The notes below the pieces were generated by a model, which saw only the letters and a program-made list of their open reading frames with translations, had not been told where the DNA came from and did not search any database. Positions 7,766 to 15,715 of a DNA stretch of 64,000 nt are shown here, piece by piece (positions within the stretch are counted from its first letter, which is position 1; every line of letters begins with the position of its first letter). Position numbers and translations under genes: made by a program. This DNA comes from Caulobacter radicis (lineage in GTDB: Bacteria > Pseudomonadota > Alphaproteobacteria > Caulobacterales > Caulobacteraceae). The stretch is taken from assembly GCF_003094615.1 (NCBI RefSeq), contig NZ_QDKO01000003.1, positions 59,830 to 123,829 on the forward strand, in the 5' to 3' direction.

Positions 7766-9907
7766 TTACTTCTTCTTGAACGGCTTGCCGCCGAACTCGC
7801 CCTTGGCCTTGAAGGGCTTGGGGCCCTTGAACGGCTTGTCGCCGAAGGCTGGCTTGCCCTTGAAGGGCTTGGCCGGGGCGTCGCCGAACGCCTTGGGCGC
7901 ACGCGGCTTGTATCCGCGCGGACCGTCGGCGTTGTCGCGGTTTTCGGCGCGGGGCTTGTAGGCCCGCTTCGGAGCGCCGTCGTTGTCGACCGGCGAATAC
8001 GGACGCGGGGCCTCGTCGCGATCGCGGGGCTTGAAGTCGCGCGGCTTGGCGTCGCGAGGCGGACGGGCCTTGTAGTCGCCCTTCGGCTCCTCGCCGCGTC
8101 CGTACGGCTTGGCGCCGCTCACGCCGTCGCGGTCGTAGCCGCCCGGACGCGGGGTGTGATCGCGCGAGCCCGGGGCGTTGGCGCGCGGACCGCGCGGCGC
8201 GTCGTCGTAGCTGCGGGGCGGACGCGGCGCGCGCGGACCGTCGCCGCGCGGAGCCGGAGCCGTGGTCGGGGTGATCGAGACGTCCTCGCGCACGGTAGCC
8301 TGCACCGCCGCGCCGAACTTCACCGCCGCTTCGGCCGAGATCTCGAACTTCGTGTCGTAGTCGAAGATCCGGATCGAGCCGATGTCCTTCTTGGTGATGT
8401 GGCCTTGGCGGCAGATCAGCGGGATCAGCCACTTGGGATCGGCGTTGCCGCGACGGCCGACGCTGATGCGGAACCACTCCGAGCCGTCCATGCTGACGCG
8501 CGGTTCGCGCTCGGGACGGTCGCCGAAGTCACGCGGGGCGAAGTCGCGGTCGCCGCGCGGCTCGCGCGAGCGCGGACCCGGATCGGCGCCGTGGCGCGGG
8601 TCGTCGTAGATTTCTTCCGGAGCCGGCAGCTTGGCGCGACGGGTGCGGATCAGGGCGGCGGCGATCTCGGTCGGGGTGCGCTTGGCCAGCATGGCTTCGG
8701 CCAGGGCCAGGTCTTCCTCGTTCGAGGCCTCGGCGAAGATCGGATCGTCGAGCAGGCGCTCGGTGTCCTTGGCGCGGATCTCGTCGGCGCTCGGGGCGCC
8801 GCCCCAGACGCCTTCGACGCCGGCGGCGAACAGCAGCTGTTCGGCCTTGCGGCGGCGGGTATAGGGCACGACGAGCGCCGAGACGCCCTTCTTGCCGGCC
8901 CGGCCGGTGCGGCCCGAACGGTGCAGCAGGGTCGCCTTGTTGACCGGCAGTTCGGCGTGGATGACCAGGCCAAGGTCCGGCAGGTCGAGACCGCGGGCGG
9001 CGACGTCGGTGGCGACGCAGACGCGGGCGTGACCGTCGCGCAGGGCTTGCAGCGCGTCGGCGCGCTCGCGCTGGCTCAGTTCGCCGGAAAGGCCGACGAC
9101 GTCGAAGCCGCGCTCGCGCAGCTTGCTGTGCAGAGAGCGGACGCTTTCGCGGGTGTTGGCGAACACCAGGGCGCCCGGGCTTTCGAAGTAGCGCAGCAGG
9201 TTGACGACCGCATGCTCGGTCTCGTTCGGCGCCACGCGCACGGCGCGGTACTCGATGTCGCGGTGCGGCTCGTTGCGGTCGATGGTGTCGATGCGCAGGG
9301 CGTCGTTCTGATAGTTCTTGGCCAGGGCGATGATGTCGCGCGCCAGGGTGGCCGAGAACAGCAGCGTGCGGCGATCGGCCGGGGCGGCGTCGAGAATGAA
9401 TTCGAGATCTTCGCGGAAGCCCATGTCGAGCATCTCGTCGGCCTCGTCGAGAACGGCGACCTTCAGCTCGGAGAGGTCGAGGTGGCCGCGCTCGATGTGG
9501 TCGCGCAGGCGGCCCGGGGTGCCGACCACGATGTGGGCGCCGAAGTTCAGCGCGCGCTGCTCGCGGCGGGCGTCCATGCCGCCGACACAGTTGACGACCG
9601 TAGCGCCGGCTTGGGCGTAGAGCCACTCCAGTTCGCGATTGACCTGCATGGCCAGTTCGCGGGTCGGGGCGATGACAAGGCACATCGGCAGGCCGGCCTT
9701 GGGCAGGCGCTCGGCCTCGCCCAGCAGGGTCGGGGCGGCGGCGAGGCCGAAAGCCACGGTCTTGCCCGAGCCGGTCTGGGCGCTGACCAGCAGGTCGCGG
9801 CCTTCGGCGTCGGCTTCAAGCACGGCGGCCTGGACGGGGGTGGGCTCGGCGTAACCCTGAGCAGCGAGGGCCCGCTCAAGAGCGGGGTGGGAGGCGGGGA
9901 AGGGCAT
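7766..9907 (-). CDS. DEAD-box RNA helicase with DbpA-type RNA-binding domain
   Basis: The 713-residue ATP-dependent RNA helicase carries a Q-motif region ending PTPVQ, Walker A AQTGSGKT (43-50), PTRELA, GTPGR, VLDEADEMLDMGF, SAT, ARGLDLPDLGLVIH and HRSGRTGRAG in order. A DbpA-like RNA-binding domain follows at about residues 470-540 (WFRISVGRRGNADPKWLIPL). The C-terminal ~170 residues are a low-complexity tail rich in Arg, Gly, Pro and Lys with KPFKG/KPFKAKG repeats, probably disordered and RNA-binding. The start is the ATG before PFPASHPAL, where family similarity begins; the in-frame extension to 10012 is not conserved-looking. The likely role is ribosome assembly or cold-condition RNA remodelling. 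Confidence 0.92.
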   Translation of the reverse strand: MPFPASHPALERALAAQGYAEPTPVQAAVLEADAEGRDLLVSAQTGSGKTVAFGLAAAPTLLGEAERLPKAGLPMCLVIAPTRELAMQVNRELEWLYAQAGATVVNCVGGMDARREQRALNFGAHIVVGTPGRLRDHIERGHLDLSELKVAVLDEADEMLDMGFREDLEFILDAAPADRRTLLFSATLARDIIALAKNYQNDALRIDTIDRNEPHRDIEYRAVRVAPNETEHAVVNLLRYFESPGALVFANTRESVRSLHSKLRERGFDVVGLSGELSQRERADALQALRDGHARVCVATDVAARGLDLPDLGLVIHAELPVNKATLLHRSGRTGRAGKKGVSALVVPYTRRRKAEQLLFAAGVEGVWGGAPSADEIRAKDTERLLDDPIFAEASNEEDLALAEAMLAKRTPTEIAAALIRTRRAKLPAPEEIYDDPRHGADPGPRSREPRGDRDFAPRDFGDRPEREPRVSMDGSEWFRISVGRRGNADPKWLIPLICRQGHITKKDIGSIRIFDYDTKFEISAEAAVKFGAAVQATVREDVSITPTTAPAPRGDGPRAPRPPRSYDDAPRGPRANAPGSRDHTPRPGGYDRDGVSGAKPYGRGEEPKGDYKARPPRDAKPRDFKPRDRDEAPRPYSPVDNDGAPKRAYKPRAENRDNADGPRGYKPRAPKAFGDAPAKPFKGKPAFGDKPFKGPKPFKAKGEFGGKPFKKK

Positions 9908-10174
9908 CTTGGTCCAGTTCGATTCTGCAGGCGGCGCGCACACAAAAACGCCCGCGGCCTGCGCCACGACCAAATTACGACCCCGTTGTCCCGGACCCGT
10001 CTGATTGGTCACTTGTCATGAAAATAAACCTCTCCGGCCGCCAAAACGAGGCGTTTGAGCCAGCGAGGACATTTGCAAGGGCGCGTTAAGACGCCAAACC
10101 GCCGAGAAAGGCAAGGGGCGGCCGACGATTAGCGCCGACTGCGGCGCTTTGGCCGCAGGGGTTGTCAAAGGAAA
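9908..10174 (-). other. Gene-free leader/promoter region of the helicase gene
   Basis: About 270 bases separate the helicase start from the pstS terminator. I see no open frame with protein character and no recognised riboswitch. DEAD-box helicase genes often have long 5' leaders, so part of this may be transcribed leader; that is inference only. Confidence 0.35.
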
Positions 10175-10204
10175 ACGCCCCGCCCGGAGGTCCGGACGGG
10201 GCGT
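10175..10204 (-). terminator. Rho-independent terminator of pstS
   Basis: Read on the minus strand, ACGCCCCGTCCGG pairs with CCGGGCGGGGCGT (with one C:C mismatch) around a short loop, followed by TTTTCC. It lies 25 bases beyond the pstS stop. Confidence 0.8.
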
Positions 10205-10228
10205 CTTTCAAGGTCTTGATCGAGCTTA

Positions 10229-11278
10229 TCAGGCCTTCGGCGGAGCCATCAGGGTCAGCTTGCCGGCGGCGGCCTTGGCGGCTTCGTGCTGGGCCGGCGG
10301 CAGCGGGATCAGGCCGCGGCCCTGGAGGTAGCCGCCGCGACCGGTCGCGGCGTCGGAGACGAACTCGCTCAGGAATTCCTTCAGGCCCGGCGTCACGCCG
10401 ACCTGGCCCTTCTTCACGTAGATGAAGAGCGAGCGCGAGACGGGGTAGGTGCCGTTGGCGATCGTCTGCGGGGTGGGCTTCACGCCGTTGACGGCCGCGC
10501 CCTTGATGACGTTGGCGTTCTCTTCGAGGAACGAGAAGCCGAACACGCCCAGCGCGCCGGGGGTCTTGGTCAGGGTGCCGACGATGGCGTTGTCGTTCTC
10601 GCCGGCGTCGATCCAGGCGCCGTCCTTGCGCATCGGGTCGACCTTGGCCTTGAAGCCCTTCTCGTCGCTGTCGTGCAGCTTCTTGGCGGTCGGGAACTTC
10701 TTGGCGCCGCCTTCGATGGCCAGTTCGACCCAGGCGTCACGGGTGCCCGAGGTGGGCGGGGGGCCGTAGACCAGGATGCGGTTGGCCGGCAGGCCGGCGC
10801 CCACGTCCTTCCAGGTCTTGTAGGGGTTGTTCACGAACTGGCCGCCACGCAGGGCGTTCTGGGCCAGGCCGAGGTACAGGTGCTCGAGCTTGAAGTTGTA
10901 GTCGGGCGACTTCTTGTCCATCGCGATGACGATGCCGTCGAAGCCGATCTTGATCTCGATGATGTCCTTGACACCCTTGGCCTTGCAGGCCTCGTACTCG
11001 GACTTCTTCATCGGACGCGAGGCGTTGGCGATGTCGGGGAAGCCTTCGCCCATGCCGCCGCAGAACATCTTGATGCCGCCGCCGGTGCCGAGGCTCTCGA
11101 CCTTGGGCGACTTCTTGCCGGTCTTCTTGGCGAAGTTTTCGGCGACGCGGGTGCTGAACGGGAAGACGGTCGAGGAGCCGGCGGCCCAGACGTAGTCGCG
11201 GGCGGCGTGGGCGCTGGGAGCCAGGGCCAGCAGGCCGAGCGCGGCGGCGGCTCCGAGGAAGGCTTTCATGGACGACAT
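10229..11278 (-). CDS. pstS: Phosphate ABC transporter periplasmic substrate-binding protein PstS
   Basis: The 349-residue protein has a Sec signal peptide (residues ~1-26, ending PSAHA-A) and a mature phosphate-binding fold. Visible ligand-loop motifs are AAGSSTVFPFS near the mature N-terminus, GTGGGIKMFCGG, and SGTRDAWVE in the second lobe. The first ATG is at 11278; a second at 11269 (MKAFLG) is equally plausible. No pstCAB, phoU or phoB genes are adjacent, so pstS is an orphan here, as in Caulobacter. A triple CTGTC repeat typical of PhoB binding lies about 110-145 bases upstream of the start, so induction under phosphate starvation is expected. Confidence 0.95.
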   Translation of the reverse strand: MSSMKAFLGAAAALGLLALAPSAHAARDYVWAAGSSTVFPFSTRVAENFAKKTGKKSPKVESLGTGGGIKMFCGGMGEGFPDIANASRPMKKSEYEACKAKGVKDIIEIKIGFDGIVIAMDKKSPDYNFKLEHLYLGLAQNALRGGQFVNNPYKTWKDVGAGLPANRILVYGPPPTSGTRDAWVELAIEGGAKKFPTAKKLHDSDEKGFKAKVDPMRKDGAWIDAGENDNAIVGTLTKTPGALGVFGFSFLEENANVIKGAAVNGVKPTPQTIANGTYPVSRSLFIYVKKGQVGVTPGLKEFLSEFVSDAATGRGGYLQGRGLIPLPPAQHEAAKAAAGKLTLMAPPKA

Positions 11279-11389
11279 CCTGATGGTCGGCTTGGGGCCA
11301 TTGGAATCTTGGACGTGTCGGGCGGACCCTTCGGGGGAACGGTCTCCGACCTCGTCACCGCAGATTAGCGGTGGCGAAGCCGGCTATTT

Positions 11390-11425
11390 GTCACAGTTCG
11401 GCGACAGATTTGCGACAGGCGACAG
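11390..11425 (-). promoter_or_regulatory. Pho box (PhoB binding site) upstream of pstS
   Basis: Read on the minus strand, the heptamers CTGTCGC, CTGTCGC and CTGTGAC lie exactly 11 bases apart (plus-strand 11412-11418, 11401-11407, 11390-11396). A fourth, adjacent CTGTCGC is at 11419-11425. Heptamers of the form CTGTCAT spaced by four bases are the known alphaproteobacterial PhoB site. The array lies in the arsC-pstS gap and points at pstS. Confidence 0.85.
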
Positions 11426-11444
11426 CTAAACGTCCGACCACGGA

Positions 11445-11828
11445 TCAGGATGCATCCGCCGGCGGGTGGCGGTCGAGGATCTCGAGCACCTTCTCCTTGG
11501 GCCGCGCCAGCACCGCGCCCTTGGGCGTGACGACGATGGGACGCTCGACCAGGATCGGGTTCTCGACCATGGCCGTCAGGATCGCATCGTCGGTGGTCGC
11601 CGGATCGGTCAGGCCCAGTTCCTGGGCCGGCGTGCCCTTGACGCGCAGCAGGCCGCGGGCGCCGAGGCCGGTGCGGGCGGCCAGGTCCTTCAGCTGTTCC
11701 AGCGTCCAGCCTGCCTTGAGGTACTCGACGACGGTCGGCGCGTAGCCAGCGGCCTCGATGATGGCCAGGGTGTTGCGCGAGGTTCCGCACTTGGGATTGT
11801 GGAAGATGGTGACGGGAAAATCGGTCAT
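11445..11828 (-). CDS. arsC: Arsenate reductase, glutaredoxin-dependent ArsC type
   Basis: The 127-residue cytoplasmic protein of the thioredoxin-fold ArsC/Spx family reduces arsenate to arsenite. The catalytic Cys14 is in HNPKCGTSRNT; RVKGTPAQELGL and the conserved NPILVERPIVV segment follow, the latter carrying the oxyanion-binding arginine. The length is slightly under E. coli plasmid ArsC. The start ATG (TDFPVTIF) is chosen because upstream in-frame residues are not family-like. There is no ars efflux gene nearby. It sits upstream of pstS but is separated from it by the Pho box, so the two are probably expressed independently. Confidence 0.92.
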   Translation of the reverse strand: MTDFPVTIFHNPKCGTSRNTLAIIEAAGYAPTVVEYLKAGWTLEQLKDLAARTGLGARGLLRVKGTPAQELGLTDPATTDDAILTAMVENPILVERPIVVTPKGAVLARPKEKVLEILDRHPPADAS

Positions 11829-11967
11829 GGCGGCCTCTCGACAGGGTGTGAGGCTGATAGCAGGCGCCGGACGGACCGGCCATGTCGCGTTCGTCGCTTC
11901 AGAATAGTAGTTGCGATTCACTCTCAACGATGCGACTGGGACGCCCCGCCCGCAGAGGAGCGCCCCC

Positions 11968-12120
11968 ATGCGCGACGACCGGGGTCTGGACGACCCGCCC
12001 CCCACGCTCGACGAGCTGCTTTCCGAGCCGATCGTCCGTCTTCTGATGCGCCGCGACGGCGTGGAGGAGGGCGAGGTGCGCAGGCTGATCGCGCGGGTCG
12101 CCCTCCGCCGGAAGCGCTAG
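11968..12120 (+). CDS. Small acidic-basic protein of 50 residues, function unknown
   Basis: The open frame from the ATG at 11968 is preceded by a good ribosome-binding site (GAGGAG at 11955-11960). The peptide begins MRDDRGLDDPPPTLDELLSE, then has a predicted helix PIVRLLMRRDGVEEGEVRRL and an Arg/Lys-rich end. It resembles a single short helix-turn-helix-like unit, but no family is recognised. Its stop TAG shares the palindrome CTAG with the stop of the convergent hydrolase gene, so the two coding regions overlap tail to tail by 4 bases. It is likely a real small gene, from RBS and codon character. Confidence 0.58.
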   Translation: MRDDRGLDDPPPTLDELLSEPIVRLLMRRDGVEEGEVRRLIARVALRRKR

Positions 12121-13250
12121 AGTCCTTTCAGGATCAGGTTGGGCAGGATGCTGTTGTCCCACTCGGGCGACTTGGGCGGATTGTCTCCGACCCGCAGGAC
12201 GATCAGCCGCTTGGACGGCACGATGTAGACCACCTGGTTGGAGTTGCCGCAGAAGAGATAGAGGTCGTCGGCGGCGTAGGGCTCGCTGTGCAGGATCTTG
12301 GGCCAGGGCGTGTCGGGCGCGGCCCAGCCGCGGCGCTCCGCGTAGGGCGCGCCGATGTAGACGCCGAGGCCATAGTGCGGGTTCTGCTCGGTCGGGGTGC
12401 GCATCTCTCCGACATAGCCCTCGGGCAGCAGGCGCTTTCCGGCATGGACGCCGTCGTCGATCAGTAGAATGGCGAGACGCAGCCAGCTTTCGGCCGGCAA
12501 CAGGATGCAGCAGCCGGAGTGGGCCAGGCCGCCCGGACGGTCGACCCAGATCTGGCCTCCCGGCGCCTCGATGGGCCTCAGCACCTCTTCGGAGATGAAC
12601 TCGGCGTAGCGACGGCCGGTGGCGCGCTCGATCACCAGGGCCACCAGTTCGGAGGTGGCGTTGGCGTAGTCGTAGCGGCTGCCCGGCGTGTTCACGAGCG
12701 GGTAGTCGTTGATCAGGATGTCGTCGTGGCGCGGGTGCAGATAGGCCCGGTTCAGCACGTTGGCCGGATCGGTGCTGAAGCCCTGCGGCAGGAAGCCGGT
12801 GCGCATGTCGAGCGTATGGCGCACCAGGATGTCGGCCTTGGGCGTGCCCCTCCACTCGGTGATGAAGTCGGCGAGCGACTGGTCCAGCGACTTGATGACG
12901 CCCAGGTCGAGGGCGCGGCCGATGGCGACGGCGGTCAGTGGCTTGGCCAGCGACTTGGACGCCAGCAGGGACGGGCGGGTCGCGCCTGCGAAATAGGTCT
13001 CGCGTTCCAGCACGCCGTCGCGCCAGACCATGAAGGCCTTTGCATTGCTGTCACGGGCGTAGGCCTCGGCCGAGTCGAGGGCGGCGGCGTCGATCGTGGC
13101 CGGCGAGGCGGCGGGAATCAGCGTGCGCCCGGCCGCGCCAGGCACGGGCTCGAGCGTGTCGTAAGTCTCCTGCGGCGCATTGGCGGCGGCCTGAAAGCGC
13201 TGAAGATACAAGGACTCGTCGGCTGACGTTACGGAAGTTTCAGCGCTCAT
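12117..13250 (-). CDS. Beta-lactamase-fold serine hydrolase (class C / EstB-NylB type), paralog 1
   Basis: The 377-residue protein has no signal peptide, so it is a cytoplasmic esterase/amidase-like member of the class C beta-lactamase fold. The SxxK nucleophile motif is S100-LA-K103, and the second motif YxN is in RYDYANATSELVALV. The end ILPNLILKGL matches the end of the second hydrolase at 17931-19013 (VLPNLIVEGL), so the two are paralogs. Family members hydrolyse carboxylic esters or cyclic/linear amides such as 6-aminohexanoate oligomers. The gene is divergent from the IclR gene and shares its palindromic promoter region, which places it in the presumed regulon. The substrate is unknown. 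Confidence 0.85.
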   Translation of the reverse strand: MSAETSVTSADESLYLQRFQAAANAPQETYDTLEPVPGAAGRTLIPAASPATIDAAALDSAEAYARDSNAKAFMVWRDGVLERETYFAGATRPSLLASKSLAKPLTAVAIGRALDLGVIKSLDQSLADFITEWRGTPKADILVRHTLDMRTGFLPQGFSTDPANVLNRAYLHPRHDDILINDYPLVNTPGSRYDYANATSELVALVIERATGRRYAEFISEEVLRPIEAPGGQIWVDRPGGLAHSGCCILLPAESWLRLAILLIDDGVHAGKRLLPEGYVGEMRTPTEQNPHYGLGVYIGAPYAERRGWAAPDTPWPKILHSEPYAADDLYLFCGNSNQVVYIVPSKRLIVLRVGDNPPKSPEWDNSILPNLILKGL

Positions 13251-13304
13251 TTCGGGCTCCGACGTTATGTGAGCCTGACCGTAAATCCACGAATTGCCAC
13301 TTCG

Positions 13305-13320
13305 TTGACCGCGTGGTCAA
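13305..13320. promoter_or_regulatory. Palindrome TTGACC-N4-GGTCAA near the hydrolase start
   Basis: Perfect 6-bp arms around GCGT lie about 55 bases upstream of the hydrolase start, in the divergent hydrolase/iclR promoter region. It could be an operator or contain a -35-like TTGACC. No second copy was noticed in the window. Confidence 0.35.
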
Positions 13321-13388
13321 ATATCCGCCCTGCGAAAGAGCAGGCGACGCACAAAAGACGACTCCGACCGTTGCGGGGCTTCGTTGCG

Positions 13389-13407
13389 CTATCCGGCGAA
13401 CGGATAG
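13389..13407. promoter_or_regulatory. Exact copy of the island palindrome, candidate IclR operator
   Basis: CTATCCG-GCGAA-CGGATAG is a perfect 7-bp inverted repeat with a 5-base spacer. It lies 73 bases upstream of the IclR start and about 140 bases upstream of the divergent hydrolase. The same TATCCG-N5-CGGATA core recurs at 30630-30646, and partial copies lie at other island promoters. Position next to the regulator gene suggests autoregulation. Confidence 0.65.
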
Positions 13408-13479
13408 TCGGGACGTGGTTTCCGCCAGACCCCCGCCGCCACGGTCTGGAGTTCGCGTGAATCTGGAGGAGGCGTTTCG

Positions 13480-14274
13480 ATGGAAAAAGGTGTGCCGATC
13501 AGGGCCATCAGCCGCTGCATCTCGGTGCTGCAGGCGATCAACCGGCGTGGTTCGCTGTCGATGATGGAGATCGCCCAGACCTCGGGCGTTCCCTATCCGA
13601 CGGCCTGCCGCATCGTGCAGACGCTGCTGCACGAGAAGCTGATCGAGCGGGAGCCGGCGCGGAAGCGCTATCGACCGACCATGCTGGTGCAGTCGCTGTC
13701 GCACGGGTTCCAGGAGAGCGATCGCCTGGTGGCCTGCGCCCGCCCGCACATCGTCGACCTGACGGCCAAGGTGACCTGGCCGGTGTCGATCGCCACGCGC
13801 GTCGGCCAGCAGATGATGATCCGCGACTCGACGCACACGATGACGTCGCTGACGCTGAACAACTACTATCCGGGCTACACCCTGCCGATCCTGGAGAGCG
13901 CCGCGGGCAAGGCCTATCTCGCCTTCGCCTCGCCGGAGGAGCAGGCGGCTATCCTGGAGGCCTATCGCTCCGGCGAGGGCCAAGTCGATCCGCTGACCCT
14001 GCAATACGCGGAGTCCGGCGGCATGTTCGCCGACATCGCCGAGGCGGGCGTGGCCACCAAGGGCCGCAACCCCTACACCGCCACCCCCGGCAAGACCTCG
14101 TCGATCGGTGCGCCGATCTTCAACAGCGAGGGCGTCTGTGGGGCGCTGGTGCTGGTGTTCTTCTCTTCGTCGATGAAGATGCCCGACGCCGTCAAGCAGT
14201 ACGGCGACAAGCTGAAGATCGCCGCGGCGGCCATCAGCCGCGACCTGTCGGAGCCGCTGTCCCGCGCCGCCTGA
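13480..14274 (+). CDS. IclR-family transcriptional regulator (MhpR-like)
   Basis: The 264-residue protein has an N-terminal winged helix-turn-helix (residues ~8-70; SMMEIAQTSGVPYPTACRIV as recognition region) and a C-terminal IclR effector-binding domain (~85-255, with SSIGAPIFNSEGVCGALVLV). The N-terminus IRAISRCISVLQAINRRGSL is like MhpR, the 3-hydroxyphenylpropionate regulator. IclR regulators in aromatic pathways usually respond to the substrate or an intermediate. A strong GGAGGAGG ribosome site precedes the ATG. It is the only transcription regulator in the island, so it probably controls the catabolic operons from 12 to 44 kb. Confidence 0.92.
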   Translation: MEKGVPIRAISRCISVLQAINRRGSLSMMEIAQTSGVPYPTACRIVQTLLHEKLIEREPARKRYRPTMLVQSLSHGFQESDRLVACARPHIVDLTAKVTWPVSIATRVGQQMMIRDSTHTMTSLTLNNYYPGYTLPILESAAGKAYLAFASPEEQAAILEAYRSGEGQVDPLTLQYAESGGMFADIAEAGVATKGRNPYTATPGKTSSIGAPIFNSEGVCGALVLVFFSSSMKMPDAVKQYGDKLKIAAAAISRDLSEPLSRAA

Positions 14275-14285
14275 TGGCGGTGCGG

Positions 14286-15536
14286 TCAGGGCTTTTCCTT
14301 GGGCGTTTCCCATTGCGGATAGCGTCCCATCAGGAGGATCAGCGCGCCGCTGGCGACAAAGCCGGCGGCCGCGATCGCCAGGGCGCGGCCGTAGCCGCCG
14401 TCGTGGTCGTAGAGCGCGCCGATCCCGATCGCGCCGATCGGCACGCCCAGGGAGATCGCCACGCCGATCAGGGCGTAGACGGCGCCGTACGAGCGCATGC
14501 CGAAGTAGCGGGCGACGAAGAAGGCGGCGACGTCGACCTCGCCGCCCTGCGCCGCGCCGATCAGCAGCACGGCCAGCACCGCCAGCGGCCACTGGCCGTG
14601 CCCGATCGCCAGCAGGCCCACGCCCAGCGCCGGCAGGACCAGCGCGATGGCGGCGGGGATCGGCGCCCAGAAGCGATCGACCGCCCAGCCGACGACGATC
14701 CGCCCCAGGGCGACCGACACGGCCAGCAGGGCCACCAGCCAGCCGGCGGCCTGGGCGTCCAGGCCCTGGTCGGTGAGGATCGGCTGCAGTTGGCTGATGA
14801 CGCCGGTCAGGCCCGCCGTGGCCAGCAGGATGGCCAGGGCCAGGATCCAGAAACGGCCGGTCTTCAGCGCCTGGCCGGCGGTCAGGCCGACCTGAGCCAC
14901 CTGCCGGGCGGCGGCGATCTCGCCCTCGGTCGCGCCTTTCCTGGCCAGCCAGCGGGGACGCTCCCACAGGGCCAGGAACACGGTGGGCAGGGCGACGAAG
15001 ATCGACAGCGCCGCCAGCGCCGCGTAGCCGCCGCGCCAGCCGTGATGGGTGATGACGAAGTTCAGCAGCGGGGCGCTCAGCGACGCGACCAGCGACACGC
15101 CAGTCAGGGTCAGGCCCAGCGACAGGCCGCGGCCCTTTTCGAACCAGGTGTTGACCGCCCGGGTGTAGCCGATCGGCCCGGTGCCGCTGCCCAGGATCAC
15201 CAGCAGGGCGAAGAGGCCGTAGAAGGCGCCCAGCGACGGCGGCATGGCCGCGAGCATGGCGTAGACGGCGGCCAGCAGGGCGATGGAGACCATCGCCACC
15301 GGCCGCACGCCCACCTTGTCGATCAGCCAGCCCAGCACCGGGGCGACGAACAGGGCCGCCAGGGCCGCGCCCTGGGCCTGGGCGATCTGGCCGCGCGTCC
15401 AGCCGAGATCGGCCTGCAAGGCCTTCACGAACAGCGAGCCGACATACTGCTGCAGGCTGATGCCGCAGCCCACCCCGACCCCGGCCGCCAGCACCACGCG
15501 CCAGCCCCTGCGGAATTCGTCCCGAACCTCGCTCAC
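14286..15536 (-). CDS. MFS transporter, paralog 1
   Basis: The 416-residue inner-membrane protein has about 12 predicted membrane segments. The family's loop 2-3 motif is seen as GWLIDKVGVRPVAM, and the central loop (~190-210) is hydrophilic. It starts with MSEVRDEFRRGW and ends in an amphipathic region around a GGYGRALAIA helix. The second transporter at 39142-40428 shares the EFRRGW N-terminus and GGY..GRY C-terminus, so they are paralogs of the oxalate/formate-antiporter-like or monocarboxylate MFS type. It is convergent with iclR (11-base gap) and divergent from the aldehyde dehydrogenase, and probably imports the island substrate or a related acid. Confidence 0.88.
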   Translation of the reverse strand: MSEVRDEFRRGWRVVLAAGVGVGCGISLQQYVGSLFVKALQADLGWTRGQIAQAQGAALAALFVAPVLGWLIDKVGVRPVAMVSIALLAAVYAMLAAMPPSLGAFYGLFALLVILGSGTGPIGYTRAVNTWFEKGRGLSLGLTLTGVSLVASLSAPLLNFVITHHGWRGGYAALAALSIFVALPTVFLALWERPRWLARKGATEGEIAAARQVAQVGLTAGQALKTGRFWILALAILLATAGLTGVISQLQPILTDQGLDAQAAGWLVALLAVSVALGRIVVGWAVDRFWAPIPAAIALVLPALGVGLLAIGHGQWPLAVLAVLLIGAAQGGEVDVAAFFVARYFGMRSYGAVYALIGVAISLGVPIGAIGIGALYDHDGGYGRALAIAAAGFVASGALILLMGRYPQWETPKEKP

Positions 15537-15715
15537 GCGTCACATCCCCCGGGCCGTCTGGCCCCTATGTCCCCAGTCGAGCATCCGACGGCCCGCGCGC
15601 GGCGCGCCATCGTTTCGCGCGGGCTGATCGACAGGCGGGGAGGGCGCGCGCGAAGGCGGCGTCCGATGCGCCCCGGCTTCACAACAGACCTCAGTTTCTT
15701 CCCACGGAGTTTCCC

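Noticed and set aside
14311..14322. A CGGATAG half-site near the IclR stop
   Set aside because: It lies inside the MFS coding end and lacks the left half; probably coincidental.
13240..15543. 767-codon minus-strand frame spanning the MFS and IclR genes
   Set aside because: It is in a different frame from the real transporter and antisense to iclR; Arg/Gly-rich translation without family motifs.
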